Source of the DNA: Terebella lapidaria
Lineage: Eukaryota > Annelida > Polychaeta > Terebellida > Terebellidae
Direction: 5' to 3'
Length of the DNA stretch: 64,000 nt
NCBI GenBank assembly: GCA_949152475.1
Contig: OX424570.1
Coordinates: forward strand, 9,908,181 to 9,972,180
The position numbers and the translations under genes were made by a program. A model generated the notes under the pieces. The model was not told where the DNA came from and did not search any database. It worked only from the letters and a program-made list of their open reading frames with translations. Each line of letters opens with the position of its first letter. The stretch's first letter is position 1. Positions 47,788 through 58,493 of the stretch are shown here, in pieces.

Positions 47788-48544
47788 ATGAAGTATCTGG
47801 CAGTGTGCATTGCACTCTGTGTGTTGGGGTACGTTTCCGCTCTCAACTGCCCCGCTGGTATGCACGCACACAACAACAGCTGCTACGTCTACGTCGGCAG
47901 CCACAAGACCTTCGCTGAAGCTAACCAGTACTGCCGCAGGACCTACGCAGGCTCCTGTCTCGCCAGCATCTTGAGTAGTGCCGAGAACAGCTACGTCAGA
48001 AGCCTGGGCTCTGGTCAGTGGGTCATTTACGTTTGTTACCAACTATATATTATGCCTTTATAGACAGTGTCTACAACAGTAAATGATACCAAGTCATCAC
48101 TAATTGGGTCACATATTCTTTGCATTGCATGGTGTGTGATATAGTCTGAGAAACCATTCCCTATCACTTGACACTCAGATTGGTTATGTGGCAGAATGAT
48201 TTTGACGGATTAATTATAAAGAGCTGTCTGGTATATACTTCCTTGTAAAACCAAACTGACGACAGGTTTATGTCAGCAAAATTGAAGAATATGATAGAAT
48301 CTTCACAATTTTAGGATACCTCTGGATTGGTGGCCATGCCATATGGTCGTCATCGATGAAGTATTTCTGGATGAATGTTATGCACAGCTCGACGTGTGGC
48401 CCGGTCTTCTGGTATAGCAACTGGCTCCCTGGTGAACCCAACAACTCACAGCCAGGGCCCGAGGACTGCATCGAGATGCTGGACGATGGACAATGGAATG
48501 ACGTTATCTGCTCGACAAAATCAAGCTTTGTCTGCAAAGTTTGA
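47788..48544 (+). CDS. Secreted single-domain C-type lectin (diverged paralogue)
   Basis: Exons 47788-48013 and 48315-48544, intron phase 1, 151 residues. Start chosen at ATG 47788 by alignment with the 36.1-kb gene. Signal peptide MKYLAVCIALCVLGYVSA; domain motifs NNSCYVYVG, TFAEANQYCRRTY, CLASILSSAEN, LWIGGHA, WLPGEPNN (EPN 116-118), EDCIEM, WNDVICS, FVCKV. Exon 1 is close to the other lectins, but exon 2 is clearly more diverged and four residues longer (MKYFWMNVMHSSTC region), so this gene is older than the 36-kb/50-kb pair or has changed under selection. AATAAA at 48577-48582. A soluble Ca2+-dependent sugar-binding protein by motif; target unknown. Confidence 0.85.
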
Positions 48545-48774
48545 AGTTTAATGTTAATAATGTATTAGCAACCGCCAATAAATGATATTGACCTGCGCCA
48601 CAAGGACAGTCAAGGCAATTATTTAAATAACTGTCAACATACTTAACACCGAGGGCGGGGCTCATACATTGGGCTAAGGTGTCATACTTTGGGCCGAGTG
48701 CTGATCCTTCACTTTAGCCACGTTTAACTTTAGTAGCACTTTTCTGGTGCTGACAACTTACAAGAGAAGAGAAG

Positions 48775-48865
48775 ATGAAATATCTGGCAGTGTGCATTGC
48801 ACTCTGTGTGTTGGGGTATGTTTCCGCTCTCAACTGCCCCGTTGGTATGCACGTACACAATGGAA
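48775..48865 (+). pseudogene. 5' stub of a C-type lectin gene
   Basis: ATG at 48775 begins MKYLAVCIALCVLGYVSA then LNCPVGMHVHN, almost the same as the 47.8-kb gene, but homology stops after about 90 bases and unrelated sequence follows. The upstream 'gagaag' leader is also kept. It is a truncated duplicate without the lectin fold. No gene is seen from here to 49480. Confidence 0.8.
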
Positions 48866-49481
48866 TGATGGTTATGAAAGATTTTTAAAACATGTACCTT
48901 TACAATGAAGTGTACACTTCTTGCTCCATATTATCTTGAAACTCTACTGCTATTATAATTATGTTGAGCAATAACAGCACTGTATTTTGATATTGTCCAC
49001 TGGGCGTAGAAGGAAAACACTTATGCTTGATCTCTATCTTTTGATGAGCGGGGTTCTCAACAGACTCAACTCATCATGACAGTTGTAATCTAGGAGGAAA
49101 ACTCTATCTCTGCCCACATATCTCCATAGTAAGTAGCTGAAACACATTGTAGGCTATAACCACCAGCTAGAGAAAGAGAGAAACTTTAGTTTGCAGGACA
49201 TGTTGTCTGTGCTCGACGAACGCGTCTGAACAGCTCCAGTGTCAACGACATTCATTTCATGAACAGTGCTTCTAATGAGTGCGTAGTGGACAGAAAGTGG
49301 TTGGTTATACATGTATAGCATGGAGTCATGGTCAATATGAACCAGTATACAATAGAATTTGGAACGAAACATGTGTTTACCATTCATATTGAACACATTG
49401 TATTCATTATGCACATGACATATTGAGCCTGTTGTCAAAAATGCGGGTTCTGTTAATATATAATTTCAGGTAACTAGTGAA

Positions 49482-50608
49482 GATGAAGTATCTGGCAGTG
49501 TGTATTGCACTGTGTGTGTTGGGCTATGTTTCCGCTATCTACTGCCCACATGGTATGCGAGCTCACAACAACAACTGCTACGTCTACGTCGGCTACCAGA
49601 AGACCTCCGCTAAGGCCAAGGCCCTTCCTGTTTAATTTTCTGTTTCTCGTCCCCGCGTGCCTAGCTTTTTGCGAAATTTTGAGAAAAAACAAACAAGATA
49701 AATGTGTAATATTATGGAAATAAAAGTGATTTTGACACACACAATTCCGCCAATCTCTGTAAAGCTTACCCATATTGGTCTCGCAGCAAACTCATCTGAC
49801 TGGCTTGTGTCTATACAAGATGTATCCAGAGTTTTGAACAGACTAACATTTCAAATTAACAATTCTTACCGCGAATAAGTTTCTAAGATTCAATATGAAA
49901 CTATGATATATATTCAGATGCTGAAAGACATAGGTCCCCCACCCAAGCATCGTTTGCATTCAGAGAATCATTGCATGGTATATCACATTTTATTTGTTGG
50001 TCTGTTTGTTTATTCCGCCCTCCCTCCTAGCTTTTGATTTTCCAAAGGACGAGAAACCAAAAATTAAACAGGGGTGGCCCAACTATTATTGCCGTATGAC
50101 ATTCGCAGGCTCCAGGCTCGCCAGCATCTTGAGTAGTGCCGAGAACAGCTACGTCAGGAGTCTGGGTTCTGGTCAGTGGCCTTTTTACTATATTCCTACC
50201 AACGTAGCGAGTGGACACAGTGACTGATACAAAGACGTCATTATGCCCCAAAATTAGGGTATTGCATGATGGGTGAAAGAATCTGAGAAAGTTATGCCTA
50301 TCACTTGACTTTCAGACTGCTTTGTCTATGTAACAAAACGAATGCCGTGAAATAATTATACATCGTTCTCTGGTATGTTTTTTGTTGTAGCACCAGACAT
50401 CTGGATTGGTGGCCGTGCCAAAGTGCCGTCATCCATGAGGTTCTCCTGGCAGGCCTGTGGCGCCACCCACTGGTACAGCAACTGGTATCCTGGTGAGCCT
50501 AACAATCACGCATACCTAGAGCCAGAAGACTGCATCCAGATGAAGCAGAATGGACAGTGGAACGACATTGCCTGCTCGCGAAGATTTAATTTTGTCTGCA
50601 AAGTTTAA
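49482..50608 (+). pseudogene. C-type lectin gene split by a transposon in exon 1
   Basis: Exon 1 starts at 49482 (MKYLAVCIALCVLGYVSA, IYCPHGMRAHNNNCYVYVG, QKTSAKA) and is cut at about 49619, resuming at about 50080 (YYCRMTFAGSRLASILSSAE) to the donor at 50171. Exon 2 is 50391-50608 with WIGGR, WYPGEPNN, WNDIACS, FVCKV, differing from the 36.5-kb exon by only a few bases. The 460-bp insertion adds stops within five codons, so translation would end at about 47 residues. Apart from the insertion every lectin element is intact, and the splice sites and AATAAA (50634-50639) are kept, which points to recent inactivation. The inserted DNA has no splice sites at its edges, so it is not an intron. Confidence 0.8.
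49620..50079. mobile_element. Short inverted-repeat element (MITE) inside the lectin exon
   Basis: Left end ggcccttcctgtttaatttt, ctgtttctcgtcc; right end reverse-complements to ggccacccctgtttaatttt, tggtttctcgtcc: an inverted repeat of about 33 bp. The flanks suggest a 3-bp target duplication, CAA (…GCCAA | element | CAACTATT…). A 3-bp duplication with GG-starting ends would fit a PIF/Harbinger-like MITE, but I am not sure of the family. No coding sequence. Confidence 0.75.
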
Positions 50609-51786
50609 TGTAAATGAATGTATTACGACCGCTAATAAACAATATTGGCATATACCAGAAAGACAATCAAGGCAAATACCGTTGTTAGTGCTATTATATA
50701 ATAACCTAAATAACTGTCAACAACTTAGGCCCGAGCGCGGAACTCATAGTTCGGACTAAGTTTTAACTTCTCCTATGTAACTTTTCTATGTCCTATTTTT
50801 CTTTGCCAAAGTGATACTTGGTTCATAAGGCCCAGTGCTGATCTCGTATACTCTAAAGTAGAACTTGCCCGTTTATTGATCTTTGCTTAGTGTGACTTTA
50901 GTGTCACTTTTACCAAGTTCAACTTGGAGTGCTCATCCACTGGAATCTAGAAAACTAACTGAAGTTTAGCTTAATGCCATATGCCGCTCCTAATTTCAAG
51001 CAATACATGTAGTATTGAGATGTATTTTCAGTGCATTAGACATGCAGTTCACGTGCGACTAACGAATATGTGGACCTGGGTATAATTTTGTACAGTTTGG
51101 GTGAACTTATATTATTCAATCATGACTGCGGTGAAGAAACGTAACAAATCCATGTCGGCTTATGGCAATTTATGTGTAAATAAAAACAAACACAAAAGTG
51201 TGATGAAAAAAAAAACAAATATCGATATATCCAGACCACCTTGCCACGATTTTTTGCATTTTTAGGTCGGCTTCACCAATGACTTGGACATTGAACGAAA
51301 AGTATTTTTTCCACAATTTCGGTACAGTTCCACTGTATCCTCACTCGGACACTAAAGTAGAATTTTCTGGTTTAGTGATCGTTTTAGGGTTCAACTTGGA
51401 GTTGGAATATCAAGCAAATCTCGATGTAAAAGAGTCAGCGAAATCAGAGTCACTATCATGAAAGTGGCCGTTTATAGAACCCCATATCTCCCTAAGTTTT
51501 CACTTAAAATCCGGGCTTCGGGAGGGCTACTTTCTCAGATAATAAGTTGTCAGTACCAGAAAAGTGCTACTACAGTTAAACTTTCATGAATGCATGGCCA
51601 AAGGATCAGCACTCGGCTCTGGAAAGTAATGTGTGTGCGGTTATTGCACCAATTACTCCCGGAAAGCCACAAATGTTGTAAAAGATTTGTAGAACATTTG
51701 GGATTTTTGGGGGGATTGCCATCGGGCATGACATTGAAATTGCCTCACAAAGCAGCTAGAGGGTTTAATACATTCATAACAACCAG

Positions 51787-51823
51787 ATGTCGGATCATAA
51801 ACAAGATGTTTATGATCCGACAT
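51787..51823. other. Perfect 17-bp hairpin (copy 2)
   Basis: Identical to the hairpin at 37974-38010, in the same relative position of the duplicated block. Confidence 0.75.
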
Positions 51824-52914
51824 GCAGTTGTGCTAAGCGCATCTCACAAATCTACCACTGGCATTTGGAAAGTTCCGATAAAACAGAAGAGCAATCAACA
51901 TCTGCAGAAAGCTTTGGAACATCCTGCAAGTCTGTAATGATTCGATCATGCCTACTGAGATATTCGGAAAATCGGAAACTTGCATAAATTTCAATTCCGT
52001 GAATATCATCTTATTGAACAATGAAATCCACTACACGTCCATTCTCACCAATTTATTGTCTTTGTCATGGACAGCTGGCCAACTATATAACTCACTTATA
52101 TAAAAAAATGACCGTTTAGGGAACCCCATACCTCCCTGAGTTTCCCATTGGAATCTGGGCTTCGAAAGGGCTACTTTCTCATTATAGTAAGTTGTCAGCA
52201 CCAGAAAGAAAAACTAAAATTGGAGTGAGAATCAACATTTGACCCATAGTCCTAAACATACCCCATTACTATGTTGCTGAATGTCTCAGGCTATGTAGAA
52301 ATTTACGTGAAATCAACGCTTAGTATGAATTCTAACGCTAAATTATGTGAAAAAGTCATCAGGAGTAACTGAGGCAATTACGACACTAAATGTGAAATAC
52401 CAACCAAGGGTCAAAATATGTCATCATGCCTACTTTTTGCTCATGCAACATTTATATAACTGTTCTTCAATTTGAAAATTTACCTTTAAAATGTCACTAG
52501 AATTGTTCAGAAATTGTATTGAATAGTTGGATAGTTAACAGTTACTTACTTTGACTGATGGCCATAATGTTGTTTTATAGATCTGAAATGCATGTCATGA
52601 TGTCATTAACATGTGTACCCATAGAGAAAGATTGTGCATATATTTGCATACATTTTGAGCAAAGAGCTAAAAGTTAAATTTTGGTCTTTTTGTTTTGGAG
52701 CCTAGATTTTGGGCCTTTCGAGCGTTTCAAGGCATTTGAACTTTATGCAACTTACAGATGGTCTGAAGTGTCACTTTCGCGTGAAATTAGAAAGAACAAT
52801 GCTGAACAATTTTTGACAAAATGATCGTCAAAGGGCAGACTCGGCTGCTTTCATTGGAAAATGACCGTCCTTTGAAAGAAGAATGCGAAAATGGGGGAAA
52901 AAATAACAAACATT

Positions 52915-53945
52915 AAATTCCTAGCTACCTCATACATCCGAGGGATGACAAAGTTATATTCTGAAACTTGCTTTGATCTGTCTAGAGTGCTTCTGCTATT
53001 TCCGTTTGACCGATATGTGATCTCGGACCTAGACCTTTGAAAAATCTGACAACCTTGCTCTGAGCAACTTGAAGTTTTTGTGTTTGTCTGACGTTTAACC
53101 CCGTATACCAAGATGAAACACCAAAGTCGAAATGACACTGTATGCGATCTGATGTTAACAACTTGCGAGATTTAGGGCTCGTTTATATGGATACATAAAT
53201 TCGAGCCGTGAACTACATTTGGATACAATTGGGTTTACAATTTTTTTTACCTGATAGTACATTGTCCAGGTGAAGACGTAGATATTTTACTTCATTGGAC
53301 GAGTTAATCATACTTGACATTCAATGACAAAATTAGTTGTGATGTGACGCTTTCGCGTAGAAGACAACACAATAGCTTCAGTTGTCCCCATGTGCATTGA
53401 TAATAGATTATTAGTTAGCCAATGATAATAATTTGAAATCGACATACAAAGCTCCGTGGAAACAGTGCTGAGGTTGTTGTCACAGACAAGCAAAATAGTA
53501 TAATCTGCGTACATTATAAGTTGACAGTATTTACAACACTGGGCATATCATTACTATATATCAAGGATAAGAATGTTCCCTTGAGGTACACCACATTAAT
53601 GGTCAGTTCAGATGGCAAGCAGTTATTTACTATCGCACATTGTTTACGGTGTGTTAGGTATGAGCAAAACCATTCCGGATCAATTCCGATAAGTCTGATT
53701 TTTCGCATAATAAGTTGCGATCGACACTGTCAAAAGCCTTTTGTACATCTAATAAAGCCATGCGAACAAATTTACCTTTGCTGATTTCGGTCCAAATATA
53801 GTCATGGAGGTATAATAAACATGTGTCAGTTGAATGGCCACCTCGAAAACCCGATTGAAGCGGCTATAGTGTATGATTCATTTTACAAAAGTGTTCGACT
53901 TGTTTGTGGACAGCTTTTTCCAGTACCCTAGAGATGGAAGTTAAC
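52915..53945 (-). mobile_element. LINE reverse-transcriptase fragment (Jockey-like), copy 2
   Basis: Paralogue of 38985-40005. Minus-strand blocks include IDPEWFCSYLTHRKQCAIVN (53650s), IYSNDMPSVVN, MYADYTILLVCDNNLSTVST and NNLLSMHMGTTEAI. It shares the changed YADY box and the frameshifts of copy 1. Confidence 0.75.
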
Positions 53946-54029
53946 ACACTAGGGGCTGCTTCGATCCTTCAAACAAGCACTTGATTTGTTTGACTTGCTC
54001 AGCGAGATCTTCTGAATAATTAGACCCAA

Positions 54030-54252
54030 ATGGAATATGGAATTTTTACCTGGTCATGTCAATCAAATATGGAATTTGTAACTGGCCATGTCAATCGAAT
54101 ATTGAATTTGTACCTGGTCATTTCAATCGATCATGAAATTTGTACCTGGTCACGTCAATCCAATATGGAATCATGTATCTGGCTATATCAATCGAATTTG
54201 ATATTTTCACCTGGTCATGGCAGTTGTATATTACATTTGTACTTGGTCATGC
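54030..54252 (+). repeat. About 35-bp minisatellite, copy 2
   Basis: Same unit as 40100-40290 with one additional repeat (containing gtaactggccatgtcaatcg). Confidence 0.8.
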
Positions 54253-55441
54253 ATACTCTGATTTTCCTAAATCGTTTGCACTGCCAAATTTTAAAAGTCG
54301 GCAATCTACCCCAATGATAAGTTTAGCTTCATGATTGAACTTATGGACCCGCCTTCGATTCTGTGCATTTGCTCGCTTGTGTAGTATTGCAATTCTTCGA
54401 AAAATCAAAATCTGCCTGTTTGTGTAGAATACATCCCGACAACAACGAATACCTATGGATGTAAACATGACCAAATCCACAAATATGCTCCGATTCCTTA
54501 GACCCGTATTGGGCTAAAATTCAATACTATAGTTGAAAATCTGAAATTCTGTAGAAAATTGCGGTTTGACTCCCGGGTGAAGTATGCCAAGTCATAAAAC
54601 GATTAGCAGCGCCAAGATATCAACAAATTTGACATTTGTTCATGGTCATAGCAATCGAATATGACACAACTATAATTATCGGGGTTTACCATGCAGCGGA
54701 TATATCAGCCTCTTGACTCGTTCATTCAGTAAAAGTATCAATTTGCAATTGAACAACTTGAGACATTTGTAATATCATACATAATATGATATTAATATAA
54801 ACTACTTTTATACAAGTACATTCCATAATTTAGTAGGGGTTGTTATCAAAGTACTGATATTTATGGATTGCATATCATCCACAAATTAATATACATATCT
54901 TTCATATTCAAGTGTGTTGAAGTGGCTTACAAAAGTGAATGCAATTTGTCGTTATGAGTAATAAATTTGGTATAAAAAGCAACTTGTCTTCGTACACTAT
55001 CTACATACCGAAATTTCTCAACATGAATTGAGGTGGTGAGTGTTTCAACGTGATATTGTAACTCTTTATATGTTATCATGGTTTTCATCCATGGAACGAA
55101 ACTTTACATGTCCATTTTAATAATTAAACCAGATCAGAATTCGATGTGATTGAATATACACTCAACCCTTTACTATAATTTCTTTTTGCATACATTCTCC
55201 ATATTGAATGGAGTACATACGTAAAATGTTAAGACTATAGTTTTCGTTAGATGAACTCGCGTCATGTCTAGAATCTATCACCAATCACTTCTGGTCCTAG
55301 ATATAATGAATGCAATGAATGTGCGTACGCAAGGAAATATTTGCTCGTTTTAGTGGTTTATGTGAATAAACTGTTATACTGTATTTCTAACTTTTATTGT
55401 CTGTGGATTCTACTTAGTGATCGCCGCTGAAAACAGACACC

Positions 55442-56257
55442 ATGCGAACTTTGTTGTTGATTCTGCTGATCACCTTTGTTTTCTCGAACCACGTGGACGG
55501 TTGGTGGTGGTCGAGACCTGCTCCAGCACCAGCGCCAAGTCCTACTCCAGCACCAACCCCCAGGCCTACTCCAGCACCAACCCCCAGGCCTACTCCAGCA
55601 CCAACCCCCAGGCCCACTCCAGCACCAACTCCCAGGCCTACTCTAGCACCAACGCCCGCGCCTGCTCCGGCACCCACCCCTGAGCATGCGTCAGGATCAT
55701 CCCATGATTCAGCCTCCATGTCGGCTTCCCATGCCAGCGATCAGTCAATTTCGAAAATGCGCGAAGTGAATCCACGTGGGTATTATGACCAATCAGAAAT
55801 ATATAACATCATATCTTCGTCATACCAATGAAATTATCCAATTGAAGGTACTCCAAGTCCCAGCATGTTCTAAAATGCCATGAAAACCATTTAATGTGTG
55901 TTTCTGTTCTATATTTTGTTTAATTGAGAATAATCAGAATATCGTATACCTTATGAAGACAAACTATACTTAAATAAAAAAAGATTTACCTACATGCAGA
56001 TGACGCGAGTCGAATGTACATCCAAAAAGACTCTGCAGTGAGTGGCGTTTACATGTGGTTTTATTGAATGATAACCGAACATATTCTCAGCTACGCACCA
56101 TTTCAACTACACCAACACGTTCTGTTTTTATGTACATTTATTTTATGTACTTATGATTGGCATGATATCACAATGTATATTTCTCTATACATGCGTTGTT
56201 CTTTAGAACAAAATGGAAGATGGGGAACTCCGTGCACAAGGACCACCGATTAAATGA
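55442..56257 (+). CDS. Secreted WWW-starting, Pro-Thr-Ala repeat peptide precursor
   Basis: Exons 55442-55775, 56000-56037 and 56207-56257 join in phases 1 and 0 to 140 residues. Signal peptide [20 protein letters not shown]; mature start [14 protein letters not shown]; then five imperfect 8-residue repeats of the type PTPRPTPA (24-bp units, about 55546-55665); a Ser/His/Ala stretch; REVNP; exon 2 [12 protein letters not shown]; exon 3 [16 protein letters not shown]. The start, the DASR block and the GPPI ending match the 57.8-kb gene, which proves the exons belong together. The donor after exon 1 is weak (cac|gtgggt); read-through would give a 129-residue form ending [22 protein letters not shown] at 56354-56359. 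Function unknown; Pro-rich antimicrobial, mucus or matrix peptide are all possible. Confidence 0.7.
55546..55665 (+). repeat. 24-bp coding tandem repeat
   Basis: About five units of caacccccaggcctactcca plus gcac, each encoding the 8-residue Pro-Thr-Arg-Ala pattern. The unit keeps frame; a poly-Gly/Val-type antisense frame arises from it and is not real. Confidence 0.85.
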
Positions 56258-56359
56258 CTGTAATAAGAGCGACAATGATCCTATTGCTTTCCATCAATGA
56301 ATGTACCAAAGACACAACTGTTGTCTCTTGGAATGTCATTCCATCATAGAAGCAATAAA

Positions 56360-57710
56360 ATTGGGCAAACCAATCTGTGTTCGTCTCTTTGTATGGATCT
56401 GGGTTTTTTTTCTCGAATGACGTAGCTTACCACATCGGTATTTGAGTGTTCTCAGCTCGAAGTTTTCATTATTACTGTATATTTATTCAAACTATATTCA
56501 CTCAAACTTTATCATGTTTTCTTATATTTTGGCCCTTTGGCATCACTCTAAATCAAGAATGATTAAGGTTCATATCACATACAAAAACAGTGGAGGCCAC
56601 GCACTTGCATAACAAGGCCCTATATCAATCAAGATAAGTTGTCCCACTTCGGACCCTCTTATCTTTATGAAGGGGAAAGCAAATCAGCATACTGTTTAAT
56701 GTTTCTGAGAGCTACTGGGCAGTAATATAAAAGTGAATTCGTCATATGGTCACGCGTTCGTTTTTCTATGTCTAGCTAACGAAAATCACGTGTTTTTGCT
56801 GAGGCTCGATCGAACACATGTATGTGGCGTAGGAATATCGGATCGGATTTCTGTTCACAATTTCACAATAACATGTTATGTAATGTTCGAAGCCTCGTTG
56901 CTGCCAAAAGCCGAACTGCCTGTAAATTATTCGAATTATTCCAAGTGATGTCCATGCTGATGAATGAGTATATCATTACTTATAATAGTACAACAGCTAT
57001 CTACATATATTTCAAATATATTGACAATCTTTTTTAAAATCAGTAGCAATATAGAAGGAATACGTGCCAACGTATTCGAAGCAGTTCATGTCATGTGTGT
57101 CGTTATTGTATGTCTACAAGCTTCCTGATGGTTGGAATGTAAAGAGTAAGAATATGTCCGAGAGACAATTTTTTTCAACATGCCGTATGACACGCATTGT
57201 GAATATGCTGTTTAAAGCCACAAGACAATAAGCTCAGTGAGCTCAAATTCAGCAAGTGTAATTTGTTCATTACGTTGTTTTGCCTGGAACAATTTGAAGA
57301 TGATCCAATATCGGGCAAAGCGAAAATTGACTGGTTCAATCATTTCCGTAGGAAGTTTTGCTGATGCACTTCATCATCGTGAGAGTCTTATGGGTATAAT
57401 TGACCGTTTTTAGCATCATTAATCCATTTTCGGAATCCCTATACCAAATAGGGCATCTCATATCAGGTCATAAACAAAATTCATTGGGGGTAATTTTGCC
57501 TGGCGCATATCACCTTAATTGCATTCCAAACTTTAGATTAAAGTATCTAATAATACCTCAGATTAAATTTTCATGAATTATAAGGAAATAATTCCATAAA
57601 TAAAATTCAAGTGGTTTCAGCTTGTTGACTCAAAAATCATATTTGATAGCTGTGCACACACTGAAATCTAATTTGCCATCAATACATCATTCACCATCGA
57701 GCTATTACCA
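56360..57710. other. No gene seen
   Basis: Spacer between the two WW-peptide paralogues. Short frames at 56733-57037 have no domain, signal peptide or splice support. Confidence 0.5.
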
Positions 57711-57717
57711 AGTAGCG

Positions 57718-57731
57718 ACTATATATATAGA
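57718..57731 (+). promoter_or_regulatory. TATA box of the WWM peptide gene
   Basis: ctatatatatag stands about 85-95 bases before ATG 57813 with no AG-ATG junction, so this gene probably has a single-exon leader. Confidence 0.5.
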
Positions 57732-57812
57732 ATCCAGAAACGTTAACTAATTCACAAGGCGTACAAGACTTGTTGTGACTTTTCGCTTGATGGTTTGAAG
57801 TAAAGAGACGCC

Positions 57813-58493
57813 ATGCGAAGTTTTCTGTTGATTCTCATCGTCACCCTACTCTTGACTTACCAAGTCGAGGGCTGGTGGATGGGCCGTAGAGATAGATCCC
57901 GATCCTCCCGCTCGGTGGATTATCATTCCAACACTCTGAAACAACATAAGGTCAACCCGGGTCAGTAATTTGTGGTGCATTTCCAAGTATAGTGTACATG
58001 TAGTGGTGTTTTGTGGTTAGCATTTTTTTTTCGCAAATTACTATGACATACTAAAGAAACAATGCAACACCGAGTACCAATTTTTTGATAAATGACCAGT
58101 TCTACAATGAAACAATTGTAATGTACAAATCTACATAATGTACATAGTATGCTTTAAAAACGTATGACATACATTCCACATCATTTCCCACTGTTCACGT
58201 ATATGTCCAGCTTACTAGTATATCAATACCCTGGACTGATGATTATCAAACGATTCTTAAACACACAGGTGACGCGAGTCGGGTGAACACTCAAGATGAT
58301 GCCTTTGCTGTGAGTGCATTTGGCATAACTTTGTTTCATAGCCGAGTTTATTAGCTGGCTCCCTGAAGAGCCTAAATCCTTTGTTCCCGTAACTGGGGTT
58401 GGTAGTAAGGAATTACGTATTTCTCTACACATTTCCTTTCAGTACGATGTGGATGACGCGGACACTCGTGCACGAGGACCACCGATTGAATAG
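57813..58493 (+). CDS. Secreted WWM-starting Arg/Ser-rich peptide precursor
   Basis: Exons 57813-57960, 58269-58309 and 58443-58493 join in phases 1 and 0 to 79 residues. Signal peptide MRSFLLILIVTLLLTYQVEG, mature start WWMGRRDRSRSSRSVDYHSN then TLKQHKVNP, exon 2 GDASRVNTQDDAFA, exon 3 YDVDDADTRARGPPIE. Paralogue of the 55.4-kb gene: signal peptide, WW start, VNP-(G/H)-DASR junction and RA(R/Q)GPPI ending are shared, while the Pro repeat is replaced by an Arg/Ser-rich segment. The first half is basic and the second half acidic. AATAAA at 58585-58590. Putative host-defence or other secreted bioactive peptide; family not recognised. Confidence 0.7.

Larger units (their letters stand above)
43137..55278. 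repeat. Segmental duplication, copy 2
   Basis: Counterpart of 30855-41319, about 1.7 kb longer. The extra length is mainly additional lectin sequence (48.5-50.1 kb), plus about 190 bp at 44424-44615 and 84 bp at 52629-52712 that copy 1 lacks; copy 1 in turn has the 706-bp TTAA insertion. Left boundary is near 'gtgaatagc...gaaaataaacaatttatttt' at 43140-43215; right boundary near gtctagaatcta. Confidence 0.85.

Noticed and set aside
47581-48042. 153-codon minus-strand frame over the 47.8-kb lectin
   Set aside because: Antisense shadow of lectin exon 1; the plus strand has signal peptide, lectin motifs and splice sites.
55414-55719. Gly/Val-rich 101-codon minus-strand frame
   Set aside because: Antisense of the 24-bp Pro-Thr-Ala coding repeat; the repeat keeps all six frames open.
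27371-58493. Assignment of the peptide genes to a named antimicrobial family
   Set aside because: Layout resembles several families with acidic propeptides, but no diagnostic sequence motif was recognised, so no symbol is given.
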